Part shown: piece after piece, positions 1 to 7,183 of the stretch
Layout: each line of letters begins with the position of its first letter
How positions within the stretch are numbered: the stretch's first letter is position 1
DNA from: an uncultured Alphaproteobacteria bacterium
GTDB lineage: Bacteria; Pseudomonadota; Alphaproteobacteria; Caulobacterales; Caulobacteraceae
Direction of reading: 5' to 3'
Assembly (NCBI GenBank): GCA_903928755.1
Contig: CAIYSH010000307.1
Location: 1 to 14,402 of the forward strand
DNA: 14,402 nt
Notes under the pieces: model-generated
The model's database searches: none
What the model was told of the DNA's origin: nothing
What the model saw: the letters and a program-made list of their open reading frames with translations, nothing else
Position numbers and translations under genes: made by a program

Positions 1-214
1 CGCCCCCAAGGCCGCCGCACACATAGAAGCCGCCCTGCGCACCCTGCCGGAGGTGGAGGCCCTCCACTCGGTCTCAGGCCCCTTCGACATGATCGTCGAG
101 GTGGCTGCGGGGTCGATTGAAGATCTGGACCGCGTGCTGGACGCCATAGGCATGATCGACGGTGTCGAGCGGACGACCAGCTCGATCATCCTGTCGACGC
201 GGATCAGGCGGTAG
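1..214 (+). CDS. Lrp/AsnC-type ligand-binding (RAM) domain protein, C-terminal part
   Basis: The gene enters from the left edge; the last 70 codons are visible, in the frame that ends at the TAG at 212-214. The translation contains GPFDMIVEVAAG followed by a helix (SIEDLDRVLDAIGMIDGV) and then TTSSIILSTRIRR. This is the beta-alpha-beta-beta pattern and terminal strand of the RAM/AsnC ligand-binding domain, which binds amino acids or other small effectors and drives oligomerisation. Whether a DNA-binding HTH lies upstream cannot be seen. Stand-alone RAM proteins of about 75-80 residues are common in Alphaproteobacteria, and this could be one, or it could be the end of a full Lrp-family regulator. 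The domain call is firm. The effector and targets are unknown. Confidence 0.8.
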   Translation, partial: APKAAAHIEAALRTLPEVEALHSVSGPFDMIVEVAAGSIEDLDRVLDAIGMIDGVERTTSSIILSTRIRR

Positions 215-265
215 GGGGGCAATTGAGGTGGAGGATTCAGATCAGGAGTCTCTCAGCCCCTGGCC

Positions 266-300
266 CGGATCTGGGAATACCGCACCTGTCACCAGATCCG
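266..300. promoter_or_regulatory. Inverted repeat in the upstream region of the TraB/GumN-like gene
   Basis: The arms CGGATCTGG (266-274) and CCAGATCCG (292-300) are perfect 9-bp reverse complements separated by 17 bases. There is no T-run after the second arm, so a classical intrinsic terminator is unlikely. It lies 52 bases after the RAM-domain gene stop and 114 bases before the next start codon. It could be an operator, a structured leader or a rho-assisted end of the upstream transcript; the sequence does not decide. Confidence 0.4.
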
Positions 301-378
301 AGATGTCTCTGCTGCAGCCGATCAAGTCCCAACACCTCAAAGTTCAATGCGTCTAGATAAAACCTTAATCGGGCATTT

Positions 379-387
379 TAAGGAGGT
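379..387 (+). promoter_or_regulatory. Strong Shine-Dalgarno-like sequence at an unusual distance
   Basis: TAAGGAGGT (379-387) is a near-perfect anti-16S match, but the next usable start codon, ATG at 415, is 27 bases downstream. A normal spacing is 5-9 bases. No ATG, GTG or TTG occurs at the expected distance, and an in-frame TAG at 388-390 closes the frame immediately after the motif. It may act through a folded spacer, may be fortuitous, or may have been displaced by a small insertion. Confidence 0.4.
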
Positions 388-414
388 TAGACTCAGCAAT
401 ATTCCAGGGCTGCC

Positions 415-1389
415 ATGAAACGATTTTGCTCTGTGGCGACGGCCATGGCGATCTGTCTTGTGAACTGGCCGGGCTACGCCCAATCACTGAGCTCAAAGCC
501 AGTAACAGGACCTGCGGACGACAGCACGACCGTTACAGAGCTTGCGCCCATAGAGGTCGTCCTGCCCGGTCCCGCAATGTGGAGTGTCGTCAAGGGCGAC
601 AGCCGCGTGGTCATTATGGGGATTGTCACACCCATTCCAGAAGCGCTCGATTGGAAGCCGGGGCGGATCATCCATGCCCTGAAGGGGGCCAAGGTTCTGC
701 TCATTCCACCTGAGCCCAAGGTCAACCTCGGCGAAATTCTTGGGCTGGCTCTGAATTATCACGCCTTCCTGCTGCCGCCCGATACGACGCTTCGGGAGGT
801 GCTCTCAGCGGAAGACTATGCGGGTTTTGCAGAGATGGGCTCCATAGCCGGGTCTTCGCCCTTTCCGGTCGAAAGGCTGAAGCCCTCAGCAGCGGCGGCA
901 GTCCTGCTGGGGACGCAGATGCAGACCTTGCACCTTTCTACGGGTGAGCCCGTCTCGACGGTGAAGCAGTTGGCGAAACGGGCGCGTGTACCGGTCCGGG
1001 AGATGGGCAGTCTCAAGGTCAAGACCCTGGTTCGAATTGGCAAGGACATGACGGACGCGCAGCAAGTCGCGTGTTTCAGGGTGATCATGGCAGAGGCAAG
1101 ATGGGAGGCCAAGGAGGGTGCGGCGGCCGCGGACAGCTGGGCCCAAGGCGATTTGGCGGCCTTGCGGAAACATCGCTTCCGGGGCGCGGATGTGAATTGT
1201 CTCAGTGATAATGCGGACTTGGCAGCTCTGAACGAAGGGCAGGTTTCGGGTGCTGAGCGTGCGATTTGGGAGGCTCTGTCAACGCCGGGAAAGACCGTGG
1301 CTTTGATTGATCTCGAACTCCTCGATGTGCGGAACGGGCTTCTCGATCGTCTGAAGGCCGCAGGCGCGGAAATCACTGTTCCCGAATAG
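415..1389 (+). CDS. TraB/GumN-like exported protein lacking the usual GTxH histidine
   Basis: This 324-residue protein has a probable Sec signal peptide (basic MKR start, hydrophobic core, likely cleavage after GYA near residue 22). After a short linker comes PAMWSVVKGDSRVVIMGIVTPIP (about 53-75). It has the layout of the TraB/GumN N-terminal block, in which 'PALWKV..G...I.LFGT.H.LP' is typical. Here the conserved GTxH is GIVT, so the putative metal-binding His is missing. The middle and C-terminal parts keep family features: helical segments, a late Cys, and VALIDLELLDVRNGLLDRLKAAGAEI near the end, matching the usual 'G...LAxVGAxHL.G..G....L...G' closing motif in degenerate form. The family is linked to the Tiki/TraB protease-like fold; with ligands lost, this copy may be non-catalytic. 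The start follows the first ATG after an in-frame stop. Family assignment is moderately sure; function is unknown. Confidence 0.6.
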   Translation: MKRFCSVATAMAICLVNWPGYAQSLSSKPVTGPADDSTTVTELAPIEVVLPGPAMWSVVKGDSRVVIMGIVTPIPEALDWKPGRIIHALKGAKVLLIPPEPKVNLGEILGLALNYHAFLLPPDTTLREVLSAEDYAGFAEMGSIAGSSPFPVERLKPSAAAAVLLGTQMQTLHLSTGEPVSTVKQLAKRARVPVREMGSLKVKTLVRIGKDMTDAQQVACFRVIMAEARWEAKEGAAAADSWAQGDLAALRKHRFRGADVNCLSDNADLAALNEGQVSGAERAIWEALSTPGKTVALIDLELLDVRNGLLDRLKAAGAEITVPE

Positions 1390-1429
1390 GGCCTGACGGT
1401 CTTTGACTTCAGTCCCTAAAACGCCTGCC

Positions 1430-1450
1430 TGCCTGTCTGTCAGGCAGACA
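1430..1450. terminator. Possible weak hairpin between convergent genes
   Basis: In the 255-base gap between two convergent genes, TGCCTG (1430-1435) pairs with CAGGCA (1441-1446), or alternatively TGTCTG (1434-1439) pairs with CAGACA (1445-1450), each with a 5-base loop. The stem is short and no U-tract follows, so this is only a weak candidate transcription end for the TraB/GumN-like gene. The rest of the gap (1451-1644) shows no recognisable gene. Confidence 0.25.
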
Positions 1451-1644
1451 TGCCCGGATGACCCTTACCACCCACCCTAAGCAAGGCTCAATTCAACCGA
1501 GGACTCTCATTAGGGCTGGATGAAAAATGTGGGTCACATCAATGGCCTCCGCGTCAGCTTGGACGACATGACCCTTCGGGCGGATTTCCTGAACTGCGGT
1601 TGCCATGTCCAGAGCTGAGCATCCCCAGGTCCGGACTTCCCGGT

Positions 1645-2877
1645 CTATTGGTTGACCCGCACCGCCCTCAGTGGTGACAGCATCCCGATCATCGGGATCA
1701 CCAGAAACCCCGCTGCGGCGATGAGCAGGGTCTCCCTCACCCCCAGCACAGTCCCCAGCCAGCCGCCGAACAGGGCGCCGGGAATGGCCACCAGGCCTGC
1801 GCTGGCCTGGAAGGCGCCTGCAACCCGGCCCAGCACGGCCTGGGGCATGATGCCCTGACGCAGGGTGGCCATCAGCATCCACGCTGCCCCTCCAAAGGCA
1901 TCCCCGGTGACCTGGGTCAGGATCATGACGGTCATGGCCCCGACGCGATCCGTGGGGGCCGTTGCGATCATCAGGGCCGAGAGGCTGGCACCGGTAAGGG
2001 TGGCGATGATGGCTGGGCCCATACCGATCTTCCGCGCCAGCCAGGGGCCAAGCCAGGCGCTGATCAGGGCACCGACCCCGCCCATGGCGATGGCCAGGCC
2101 CAGCAGGCCGGTGGGCAGGTTAAGGGTCTTGAGGGCGAAGAGGATGTAGAGGGCGCCAAACACCCCGCCGAACAGGCCCTGGATCAGGCCCATGAGCAGC
2201 AGGGCGCGGACTGGGGGTTCGCCCCAGGACAGACGAAGGCCCTCGCTGATCTCGGTGGTCCAGTGCCGGGGTGGGGGGATGTCCGGCGGCGGCTCCGGTT
2301 CGTGGATACGCATCAGGATCAGACCTGAGGCCAGATAGGTGCCGGCATTGACGGCCAGGGCGAAGGGCGCGCTCAGCCATTGAAACAGCAGGCCTGCGAG
2401 GGCTGGGCCCCCCATTTCGGCTATGGCGTCGGTGGAGGCCAGGCGGGCATTTCCGTCCATCAACCGGTCCGGACCGATCAGACCCGGTAGATAGGCATGG
2501 CTGGCCATGTCGAAGAGGACGCTGGCGGCACCCACCAGGGCTGCGATCACCAGGAGCTGGGGCAGGCCAAGGACCTGAAGGGTGGCGGCCAGGGGAATGG
2601 TCAGCAGCACCAGGGTACGGAACAGGTCAGCCCCCACCAGAACGGGACGTCGGGCGCGGCTGTCGACGAAACGTCCGCCCAGAAGTCCGGTCAGGACTGC
2701 GGCCCCTCCTGTCACGGCCGAAAGCATGCCAAGGCCTGAGGCGGGAATGGCCAGGCTCGTTATGGCGAGTATCGGCAGGCCCTCCCGGGTGATCCGGGCG
2801 CCGAAGCTTGAAATGGCCTGGGCCGCCCAGAGCCGGGAGAACGCCCGATGCTGCCAGAGTGGAGCGGGGTGGGTCAC
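1645..2877 (-). CDS. Major facilitator superfamily transporter, EntS/MFS_3-like exporter
   Basis: An integral inner-membrane protein of about 410 residues with roughly 12 hydrophobic segments. FSRLWAAQAISSFGARI near the N-terminus and GGRFVDSRARRPVLVGAD (about 68-84) match the start and the loop 2-3 motif A of the EntS/MFS_3 branch. A polar central loop (RIHEPEPPPDIPPPRHW) divides the two six-helix halves. The second half has its own LARKIGMG loop. Members export siderophores, drugs or other small molecules; the substrate here cannot be read. The reading frame is open up to 3036, but that stretch overlaps the end of the upstream lipoprotein gene by 95 bases and encodes no MFS sequence. I therefore prefer GTG at 2877, just before THPAPLWQHRAFSRLW, although no clear Shine-Dalgarno precedes it. 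It lies 64 bases downstream of the lipoprotein gene on the same strand and may be co-transcribed. Confidence 0.85.
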   Translation of the reverse strand: MTHPAPLWQHRAFSRLWAAQAISSFGARITREGLPILAITSLAIPASGLGMLSAVTGGAAVLTGLLGGRFVDSRARRPVLVGADLFRTLVLLTIPLAATLQVLGLPQLLVIAALVGAASVLFDMASHAYLPGLIGPDRLMDGNARLASTDAIAEMGGPALAGLLFQWLSAPFALAVNAGTYLASGLILMRIHEPEPPPDIPPPRHWTTEISEGLRLSWGEPPVRALLLMGLIQGLFGGVFGALYILFALKTLNLPTGLLGLAIAMGGVGALISAWLGPWLARKIGMGPAIIATLTGASLSALMIATAPTDRVGAMTVMILTQVTGDAFGGAAWMLMATLRQGIMPQAVLGRVAGAFQASAGLVAIPGALFGGWLGTVLGVRETLLIAAAGFLVIPMIGMLSPLRAVRVNQ

Positions 2878-2941
2878 GCTGGCCAGCTGCCGACGATCAA
2901 GGTCTGCCCGGCCTGGATTCTGGGCATTGGGCGTGGGTGTT

Positions 2942-3787
2942 TCAGTAGATGATCCGCGTGCGCTCGTTATCCACGCCGCAGTCTTCCTGCACCCAGCGCA
3001 TGCCGCGTGCGGTGATATTGGCCTTTTCCCGGGCAATATCGGTGTTTCGGAGGCAGGGGAGGACCTGGGTCATGGGCAGTTTCTGGTCTGCTGCCAGGGC
3101 CATCACGAACTTCGCAATGCTTTGCTTCATCATCTGGAAGTCCGCCTGTTTGGAGCGGATGAGCCCGTCCCGGGACCCATATCCGGAATTCGCAAGGTCG
3201 CCGTTGCGGGCGTGTGCACGGATCTCTGCCCCCTTCCCTGTAAAATTGCCCGGGGCCATGAAGTTGGTCGGGAAGACGAACAGGGCGGCATCGATCGGGG
3301 CGCCGATGATGGTGCTGGCGAAGACGGCGTCATTCTCGTTCAGGCCGACGAATTTCGCATTGAAGCTGGCCTCGACCGGGCTCTGGAAGACCACATGTCC
3401 GGTCCGGCGGTCGATGATGCGATAGATGGCACGGCTGCGGCTTTCGAGTGTGATGCCGCCGGGCGATGTTCTCAGTTTCGAAAACTCGATCTCAAGGCCA
3501 TATCGGGCCGAAATGGGCGTGGCAGCCGCCATGCCAGAGTCATCCAGGGCCTTCTGGACTTGAGGACGGAAGGCGTTCTGGTTGGCTTCAGCAAACCAGA
3601 AGGAGTGATAGGACATCCCCGAAATGTGCTCGATCACCACACTGTGGTAAAAGGGATGGCCGGGTGGGACGGTAAAGACCAGAGCGTTCAGAACGGGCGG
3701 ACTCTGCAGATCCAGCGCGGTCCGATGGGAGGCACAGGCTGTCAAGCCCAGGCACAAAGCAACGACAAGCCAGACTGAGTGACGCAT
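2942..3787 (-). CDS. Predicted outer-membrane lipoprotein of unknown function
   Basis: A 281-residue protein with a signal peptide ending in the lipobox L15-T16-A17-C18. Ala at +2 (no Asp) favours sorting to the outer membrane. After the Cys comes an alternating strand/helix region: FRPQVQKALDDSGM (helix), then YGLEIEFSKL and SRAIYRIIDRRTGHVVFQSPVEA strands. This arrangement recalls small periplasmic lipoproteins of the YajG/PqiC kind, but I do not recognise a named family. The C-terminal third contains three cysteines besides the lipobox Cys region (PCLRNT, EDCGVD area) and could form a disulfide. Start choice: ATG at 3787 has GGAGG (3794-3798 on the opposite strand) 6 bases upstream. The longer GTG start at 3805 would place that site inside the gene. 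It is transcribed ahead of the MFS gene. Function is unknown; a role linked to the transporter is only a guess. Confidence 0.75.
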   Translation of the reverse strand: MRHSVWLVVALCLGLTACASHRTALDLQSPPVLNALVFTVPPGHPFYHSVVIEHISGMSYHSFWFAEANQNAFRPQVQKALDDSGMAAATPISARYGLEIEFSKLRTSPGGITLESRSRAIYRIIDRRTGHVVFQSPVEASFNAKFVGLNENDAVFASTIIGAPIDAALFVFPTNFMAPGNFTGKGAEIRAHARNGDLANSGYGSRDGLIRSKQADFQMMKQSIAKFVMALAADQKLPMTQVLPCLRNTDIAREKANITARGMRWVQEDCGVDNERTRIIY

Positions 3788-3793
3788 CCTAAA

Positions 3794-3798
3794 CCTCC
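3794..3798 (-). promoter_or_regulatory. Shine-Dalgarno site that sets the lipoprotein start
   Basis: GGAGG on the minus strand lies 6 bases before the ATG at 3787. It favours that start over the in-frame GTG at 3805, whose use would add six residues (M/V-NWRFR) before the signal peptide. Confidence 0.6.
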
Positions 3799-3871
3799 AG
3801 TTCACCCTGTTTCTAGTGCAACAAGGGATAAGAGTTCGTTACGTCATGTCGGTCTTGCAGGTGTCCTCACA

Positions 3872-3903
3872 GGTTTCCCTGGCCCTGATGGGCCGGGGAA
3901 ACC
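3872..3903 (-). terminator. Strong hairpin, probable terminator after the aldo/keto reductase gene
   Basis: Arm 3872-3885 (GGTTTCCCTGGCCC) pairs with 3890-3903 around a TGAT loop, giving a 14-position stem with only one imperfect pair (T3880 opposite G3895). It begins 16 bases past the stop of the minus-strand aldo/keto reductase and lies upstream of the next minus-strand gene, the usual place for a terminator. Neither strand has a clear T-tract after the stem, so termination may be incomplete or factor-assisted. The structure could also protect the 3' end of the message. Confidence 0.6.
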
Positions 3904-3918
3904 CGCGCGCGCTTGACC

Positions 3919-4935
3919 CTATCCCATGGGATACATGATGTCCTTCGACACAGCGTCGATCTTTGCCATGACTTCGGGGCTCAGATTGAGGTCGGCGGCG
4001 GCAAAAATGTCGGCCAGCTGGTCCTCGTGGGTCACGCCGACAATGGTCGAGGCGACGAAATCGTGCTGCTTGCTCCAGGCTGTGGCCATGGTCACCAGGG
4101 ACATGCCGGCTTCCTCGGCTATGGCGCCGAACCGCTCAGTCGCTGCCAGGCTCTTTTCGTTGACGAAGCGCCTGGCCATGACCGCCTGACGGCCGCCCAG
4201 CTTGATGTAGTTGGAGAACCGGGCACCATCCGGGGTGGCGCCGCCATTGTACTTGCCCGACAGCACGCCGCCGGCCAGGGGCGAATAGGGGATGGAGCTG
4301 ACACCTTCCTGCAGGCAGACTTGGGCCAGGTCGTCCTCGAATCGGCGATTGTTCAGGCTGTGATTGTTCTGGATGGTTTCGAACCGGGCCAGGCCCCTCT
4401 GCTCCGACACCGACAGGGACTTCATCAGGCCCCAGCTGGTTTCATTGGAGCAGCCGAGAATGCGGACCTTGCCCTCGCGGACCAGGTCGTCCAGGGCCTC
4501 GAGTGCGTGCTCATACCCGGTGCCGTGGTCGGGCCAATGGGTCTGGTAGAGGTCGATATAGTCCGTGCCCAGGCGCTTGAGGCTGGCTTCGACGGCGCGC
4601 ATGACATTGTGGCGGTCCAGGGCGGTCATGCCGGCCCGCTGTGCGGACTTGATCCAGCCATGACTCGGGCCGCTGACCTTGGTGGCGATGATGACTTCGT
4701 CCCGGCGCTTGGTCTTGAGCCAGCGGCCGACGATTTCCTCGGTGGTGCCGGCCCACTCTTCCTTGGGTGGCACCGGATAGTTCTCGGCGGTGTCGAAGAA
4801 GTTGATACCGGCCTCAAGGGACTGGTCGAGGATCCGGTGGGACATCTTCTCGTCGGCCTGTGCCCCGAAGGTCATGGTGCCCATGCAGATCTTGGAGACG
4901 ACGATCGGGCTGCGGCCCAGGCGTTTGGTTTGCAT
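3919..4935 (-). CDS. NADP(H)-dependent aldo/keto reductase, Tas-like
   Basis: A 338-residue cytoplasmic oxidoreductase of the (alpha/beta)8-barrel AKR superfamily. The catalytic tetrad is visible: D48 and Y53 in INFFDTAENYP, K86 in IIATKVSGPS, and H133 in LYQTHWPDH. FDTAENYPVPP, KVSGPS, CSNETSWGLM, IQNNHSLNNRRFEDDL, STIVGVTHEDQL and the C-terminal MYPMG closely follow E. coli Tas and its relatives. These reduce aldehydes/ketones with NADPH; the physiological substrate is unclear. The frame extends upstream to 5046, but ATG at 4935 begins the family sequence (MQTKRLGRSPIVVSKICMGTMTFG) and has a GAGGG motif about 9 bases upstream. It is divergent from the aminotransferase gene across a 163-base shared promoter region, and a strong hairpin follows its stop. 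The AKR call is very sure; the Tas subgroup is likely. Confidence 0.92.
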   Translation of the reverse strand: MQTKRLGRSPIVVSKICMGTMTFGAQADEKMSHRILDQSLEAGINFFDTAENYPVPPKEEWAGTTEEIVGRWLKTKRRDEVIIATKVSGPSHGWIKSAQRAGMTALDRHNVMRAVEASLKRLGTDYIDLYQTHWPDHGTGYEHALEALDDLVREGKVRILGCSNETSWGLMKSLSVSEQRGLARFETIQNNHSLNNRRFEDDLAQVCLQEGVSSIPYSPLAGGVLSGKYNGGATPDGARFSNYIKLGGRQAVMARRFVNEKSLAATERFGAIAEEAGMSLVTMATAWSKQHDFVASTIVGVTHEDQLADIFAAADLNLSPEVMAKIDAVSKDIMYPMG

Positions 4936-5098
4936 GCGTAATTCCCTCGGAACTGGCGTGGCGGCGAAATGGCCGGAAATGCAGCATGGCTGATACGCAG
5001 GCCTAATCCCCAAGGCAAGGTGCTGACCCAAATCCACCCCTCCCATATTTTCAGGGACGCTTTAGGGTGTCGCTGTTCCAGGTTCGAAAGGTCGCAAC
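4936..5098. promoter_or_regulatory. Divergent promoter region, reductase / aminotransferase
   Basis: These 163 bases separate two divergently transcribed starts and must hold both promoters. It includes an AT-richer stretch (CATATTTTCAG near 5045-5055) and GAAAGG about 9 bases before the aminotransferase ATG. No convincing operator palindrome or clean -35/-10 pair was found by eye. Confidence 0.4.
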
Positions 5099-6424
5099 AT
5101 GCCCGCTGATTCAGGTGACAACCAACCCGACATGTCGGCCTTCTGGATGCCGTTCACGGCGAACCGGCAGTTCAAGGCAGAGCCACGCCTGCTGAGCGAG
5201 GCCAGCGGCATGTATTACAGGACCCCGGATGGCGACCCGGTACTGGACGGCTGCGCGGGCCTTTGGTGCGTCAATCTCGGCCACGGGCGGCTCGAGATCG
5301 CTGACGCCATTCACCGCCAGCTGATGACCCTCGATTACGCCCCCAACTTCCAGATGGGCCATCCCCTGGTGTTTGAATTCGCCAAGGCCCTGACGAAGAT
5401 TGCCCCTCCGAGTCTGGACCGGATCTTCTTCACCAATTCAGGATCGGAGTCCGTTGATACGGCCCTGAAGATCGCCATGGCCTATCACCGGGCCAGGGGC
5501 GAGGGACAGAGGGTCCGGCTGATCGGGCGGGAGCGGGGCTATCACGGCGTGGGTTTTGGCGGCCTCTCTGTCGGCGGTCTGGTCAATAACCGCCGGGCCT
5601 TCGCCACCCTGCCAGCGGTCAGCCATCTGCCCCACACCTGGGATGCCGGAAAGAACGCCTTCAGCAAAGGACTGCCCCTTCATGGCGCTGACAAGGCCGA
5701 TGAGTTGGAGCGGCTGGTAGCCCTGCACGGAGCTGAGACCATAGCTGCGGTCATCGTCGAACCGGTGGCCGGGTCCACCGGTGTCCTGCCGCCACCTGTC
5801 GGCTATCTCAAGCGCCTGCGGGAGCTCTGCAACAAGCACGGCATATTGCTGATCTTTGATGAGGTGATCACCGGCTTTGGCCGTCTGGGTGCGCCCTTTG
5901 CCGCCCAGGCCCTCGGGGTGGTTCCCGACATCATGACCACGGCAAAGGGCCTGACCAATGCGGCCATCCCCATGGGCGCGGTGTTTGTGGACCGGAAGGT
6001 GCACGACGCCATCGTCCAGGGGCCGGAAGCGACCATCGAGTTCTTCCACGGCTTTACCTATTCCGGCCACCCGGCGGCCTGTGCGGCAGGCATGGCCTGT
6101 CTGGACATCTATCTGGGCGAGGGGATTTTCGAGCGGGTGGCGAAACTGGCACCCGTCTGGGAAGAGGCCCTCCACAGCCTGCGCGGCAAACCCCATGTCA
6201 CCGACATCCGCAATCTGGGCCTGATGGGTGCCCTGGACCTCTCGCCCCGCGACGGCGCGCCGGGGGCCCGGGGCTATGAGGTTCTGAACCGCTGCCTCAA
6301 GGCCGGCCTGCTGGTCCGCTATACCGGCGACACCATCGCCCTCTCGCCGCCGCTCATCGTCTCTGAGGACGAAATCGCAAGGATTGTCGACATTCTGGGC
6401 GGCGTGCTGGACGGGGTGGCCTGA
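5099..6424 (+). CDS. Class III omega-amino acid:pyruvate aminotransferase (PLP-dependent)
   Basis: A 441-residue enzyme with the full set of class III fold-type I motifs. FWMPFTANRQF (15-25) and GCAGLWCVNLGHG (51-63) line the active site. FFTNSGSE (110-117) and RGYHG bind the cofactor phosphate and ring. IFDEVITGFGR (252-262) holds the PLP-contacting Asp254, and TTAKGLTNAAIPMGAV carries the Schiff-base Lys283. FTYSGHPAACAAG (319-331) comes from the partner subunit. The sequence closely tracks beta-alanine (omega-amino acid):pyruvate transaminases, including LTLDY-P-FQ-GHPL and SHLPHT...NAFSKGLP. It would move an amino group from beta-alanine, other omega-amino acids or amines to pyruvate. ATG 5099 has GAAAGG about 9 bases upstream. 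It converges on the next gene with only 12 bases between stops. Exact amine donor is uncertain. Confidence 0.93.
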   Translation: MPADSGDNQPDMSAFWMPFTANRQFKAEPRLLSEASGMYYRTPDGDPVLDGCAGLWCVNLGHGRLEIADAIHRQLMTLDYAPNFQMGHPLVFEFAKALTKIAPPSLDRIFFTNSGSESVDTALKIAMAYHRARGEGQRVRLIGRERGYHGVGFGGLSVGGLVNNRRAFATLPAVSHLPHTWDAGKNAFSKGLPLHGADKADELERLVALHGAETIAAVIVEPVAGSTGVLPPPVGYLKRLRELCNKHGILLIFDEVITGFGRLGAPFAAQALGVVPDIMTTAKGLTNAAIPMGAVFVDRKVHDAIVQGPEATIEFFHGFTYSGHPAACAAGMACLDIYLGEGIFERVAKLAPVWEEALHSLRGKPHVTDIRNLGLMGALDLSPRDGAPGARGYEVLNRCLKAGLLVRYTGDTIALSPPLIVSEDEIARIVDILGGVLDGVA

Positions 6425-6436
6425 CGGCCCAGTCGA

Positions 6437-7093
6437 TCAAGGGACAGTCTGGCGGCAGAACCCGTGTTCACCGTACAGGCGCTGCAGAAACCCGATGTAT
6501 TCCGGTTGGCTGTTCGCCAGCTTCCGGCAGTTGAACGGGGGTTGATCGCTCCTGCCGGTCAGATAGATCGTGCTTGAAATCGCGAAGTATTCTCGTTGAT
6601 TTTCCATGAAGTGACTTGTCTGATCCGGGAAGACTCCGGAGGATTTGGCTTGCGCGTAGGCCCTGACGATTGTCGGGTTGGCGAAGGAATATCTGTTCCA
6701 GTCCCAGGCGTGGATCATTTCGTGGAGCAGGATCGGCCGGTCTTCGGGCAGGCTTCGCAGGTCGGCGAAAACACCGCCCCTTCCGGAATTATACTTGCTG
6801 GTGAAGAGAGCGTGACTGCCCTTCTGCGGCTTCTTCGGGTCCACGATGATCGGGATTTCCCGCATGAGTTTCAGCATGGGCGCGGGCAGGTTGGCAGCTT
6901 CGATCTGCCGGATCTGGATGACATAGCCCGGCAGGATTTCAGGTATGGTTGAACGCTCAATCCGCGAAAAATCGACCCTGAAACCCTCAATGTCCATGAC
7001 CGGTTTGTCGTCCGGGGTTTGCGCCCTGGCTGACGCCGGCGTCAGGACCGCCAGGGCAAGCAGGAGTTTGGCCAATAGGGAGGGCTTGCCCAT
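6437..7093 (-). CDS. Small exported protein with zincin-like HEMIH motif, putative metallopeptidase
   Basis: A 218-residue protein with a clear Sec signal peptide (MGKPSLLAKLLLALAVLTPASARA, likely cleaved after residue 24), so it acts in the periplasm or outside. ILLHEMIHAWDW gives HExxH at 124-128. About 40 residues on, ENQREYFAISSTIYL (164-178) offers E168 as a possible third zinc ligand in a helix. This layout resembles gluzincin-type clans, for example lethal-factor-like domains where a downstream 'ExFA' helix supplies the ligand. Two cysteines, C189 (FNCRK) and C213 (GFCRQ), could form a disulfide in the C-terminal tail. I do not recognise a named family, and substrate and activity are unknown. 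Start: ATG 7093; the codon before it, TTG 7096, is a less likely alternative. A purine-rich GGAAAGA lies upstream. The gene is preceded on the same strand by purB, 90 bases away. Confidence 0.7.
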   Translation of the reverse strand: MGKPSLLAKLLLALAVLTPASARAQTPDDKPVMDIEGFRVDFSRIERSTIPEILPGYVIQIRQIEAANLPAPMLKLMREIPIIVDPKKPQKGSHALFTSKYNSGRGGVFADLRSLPEDRPILLHEMIHAWDWNRYSFANPTIVRAYAQAKSSGVFPDQTSHFMENQREYFAISSTIYLTGRSDQPPFNCRKLANSQPEYIGFLQRLYGEHGFCRQTVP

Positions 7094-7183
7094 CAAGTCT
7101 GTCTTTCCGTCGGATCGCCTAAAGAATCAGCATGAAGGGTGGCGAAATCAGGACCATTCCCAAAGTTCGAAGCAGACGCCCGA

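Noticed and set aside
162..356. 64-codon plus-strand ORF beginning inside the RAM-domain gene
   Set aside because: It starts in another frame of a well-supported coding region, has no Shine-Dalgarno, and its Ser/Arg/Gly-rich translation looks like a frame shadow.
1493..1606. Possible 37-residue ORF on the minus strand, downstream of the MFS gene
   Set aside because: Starts at ATG 1606 and ends at 1493, but has no Shine-Dalgarno and no recognisable sequence. An overlapping plus-strand ORF of similar size (from 1520) is equally unsupported.
2582..3778. 398-codon open frame on the plus strand
   Set aside because: Antisense to the lipoprotein and MFS genes, both of which have signal peptide, lipobox or transmembrane evidence. 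Its translation is Gly/Arg-rich and unstructured.
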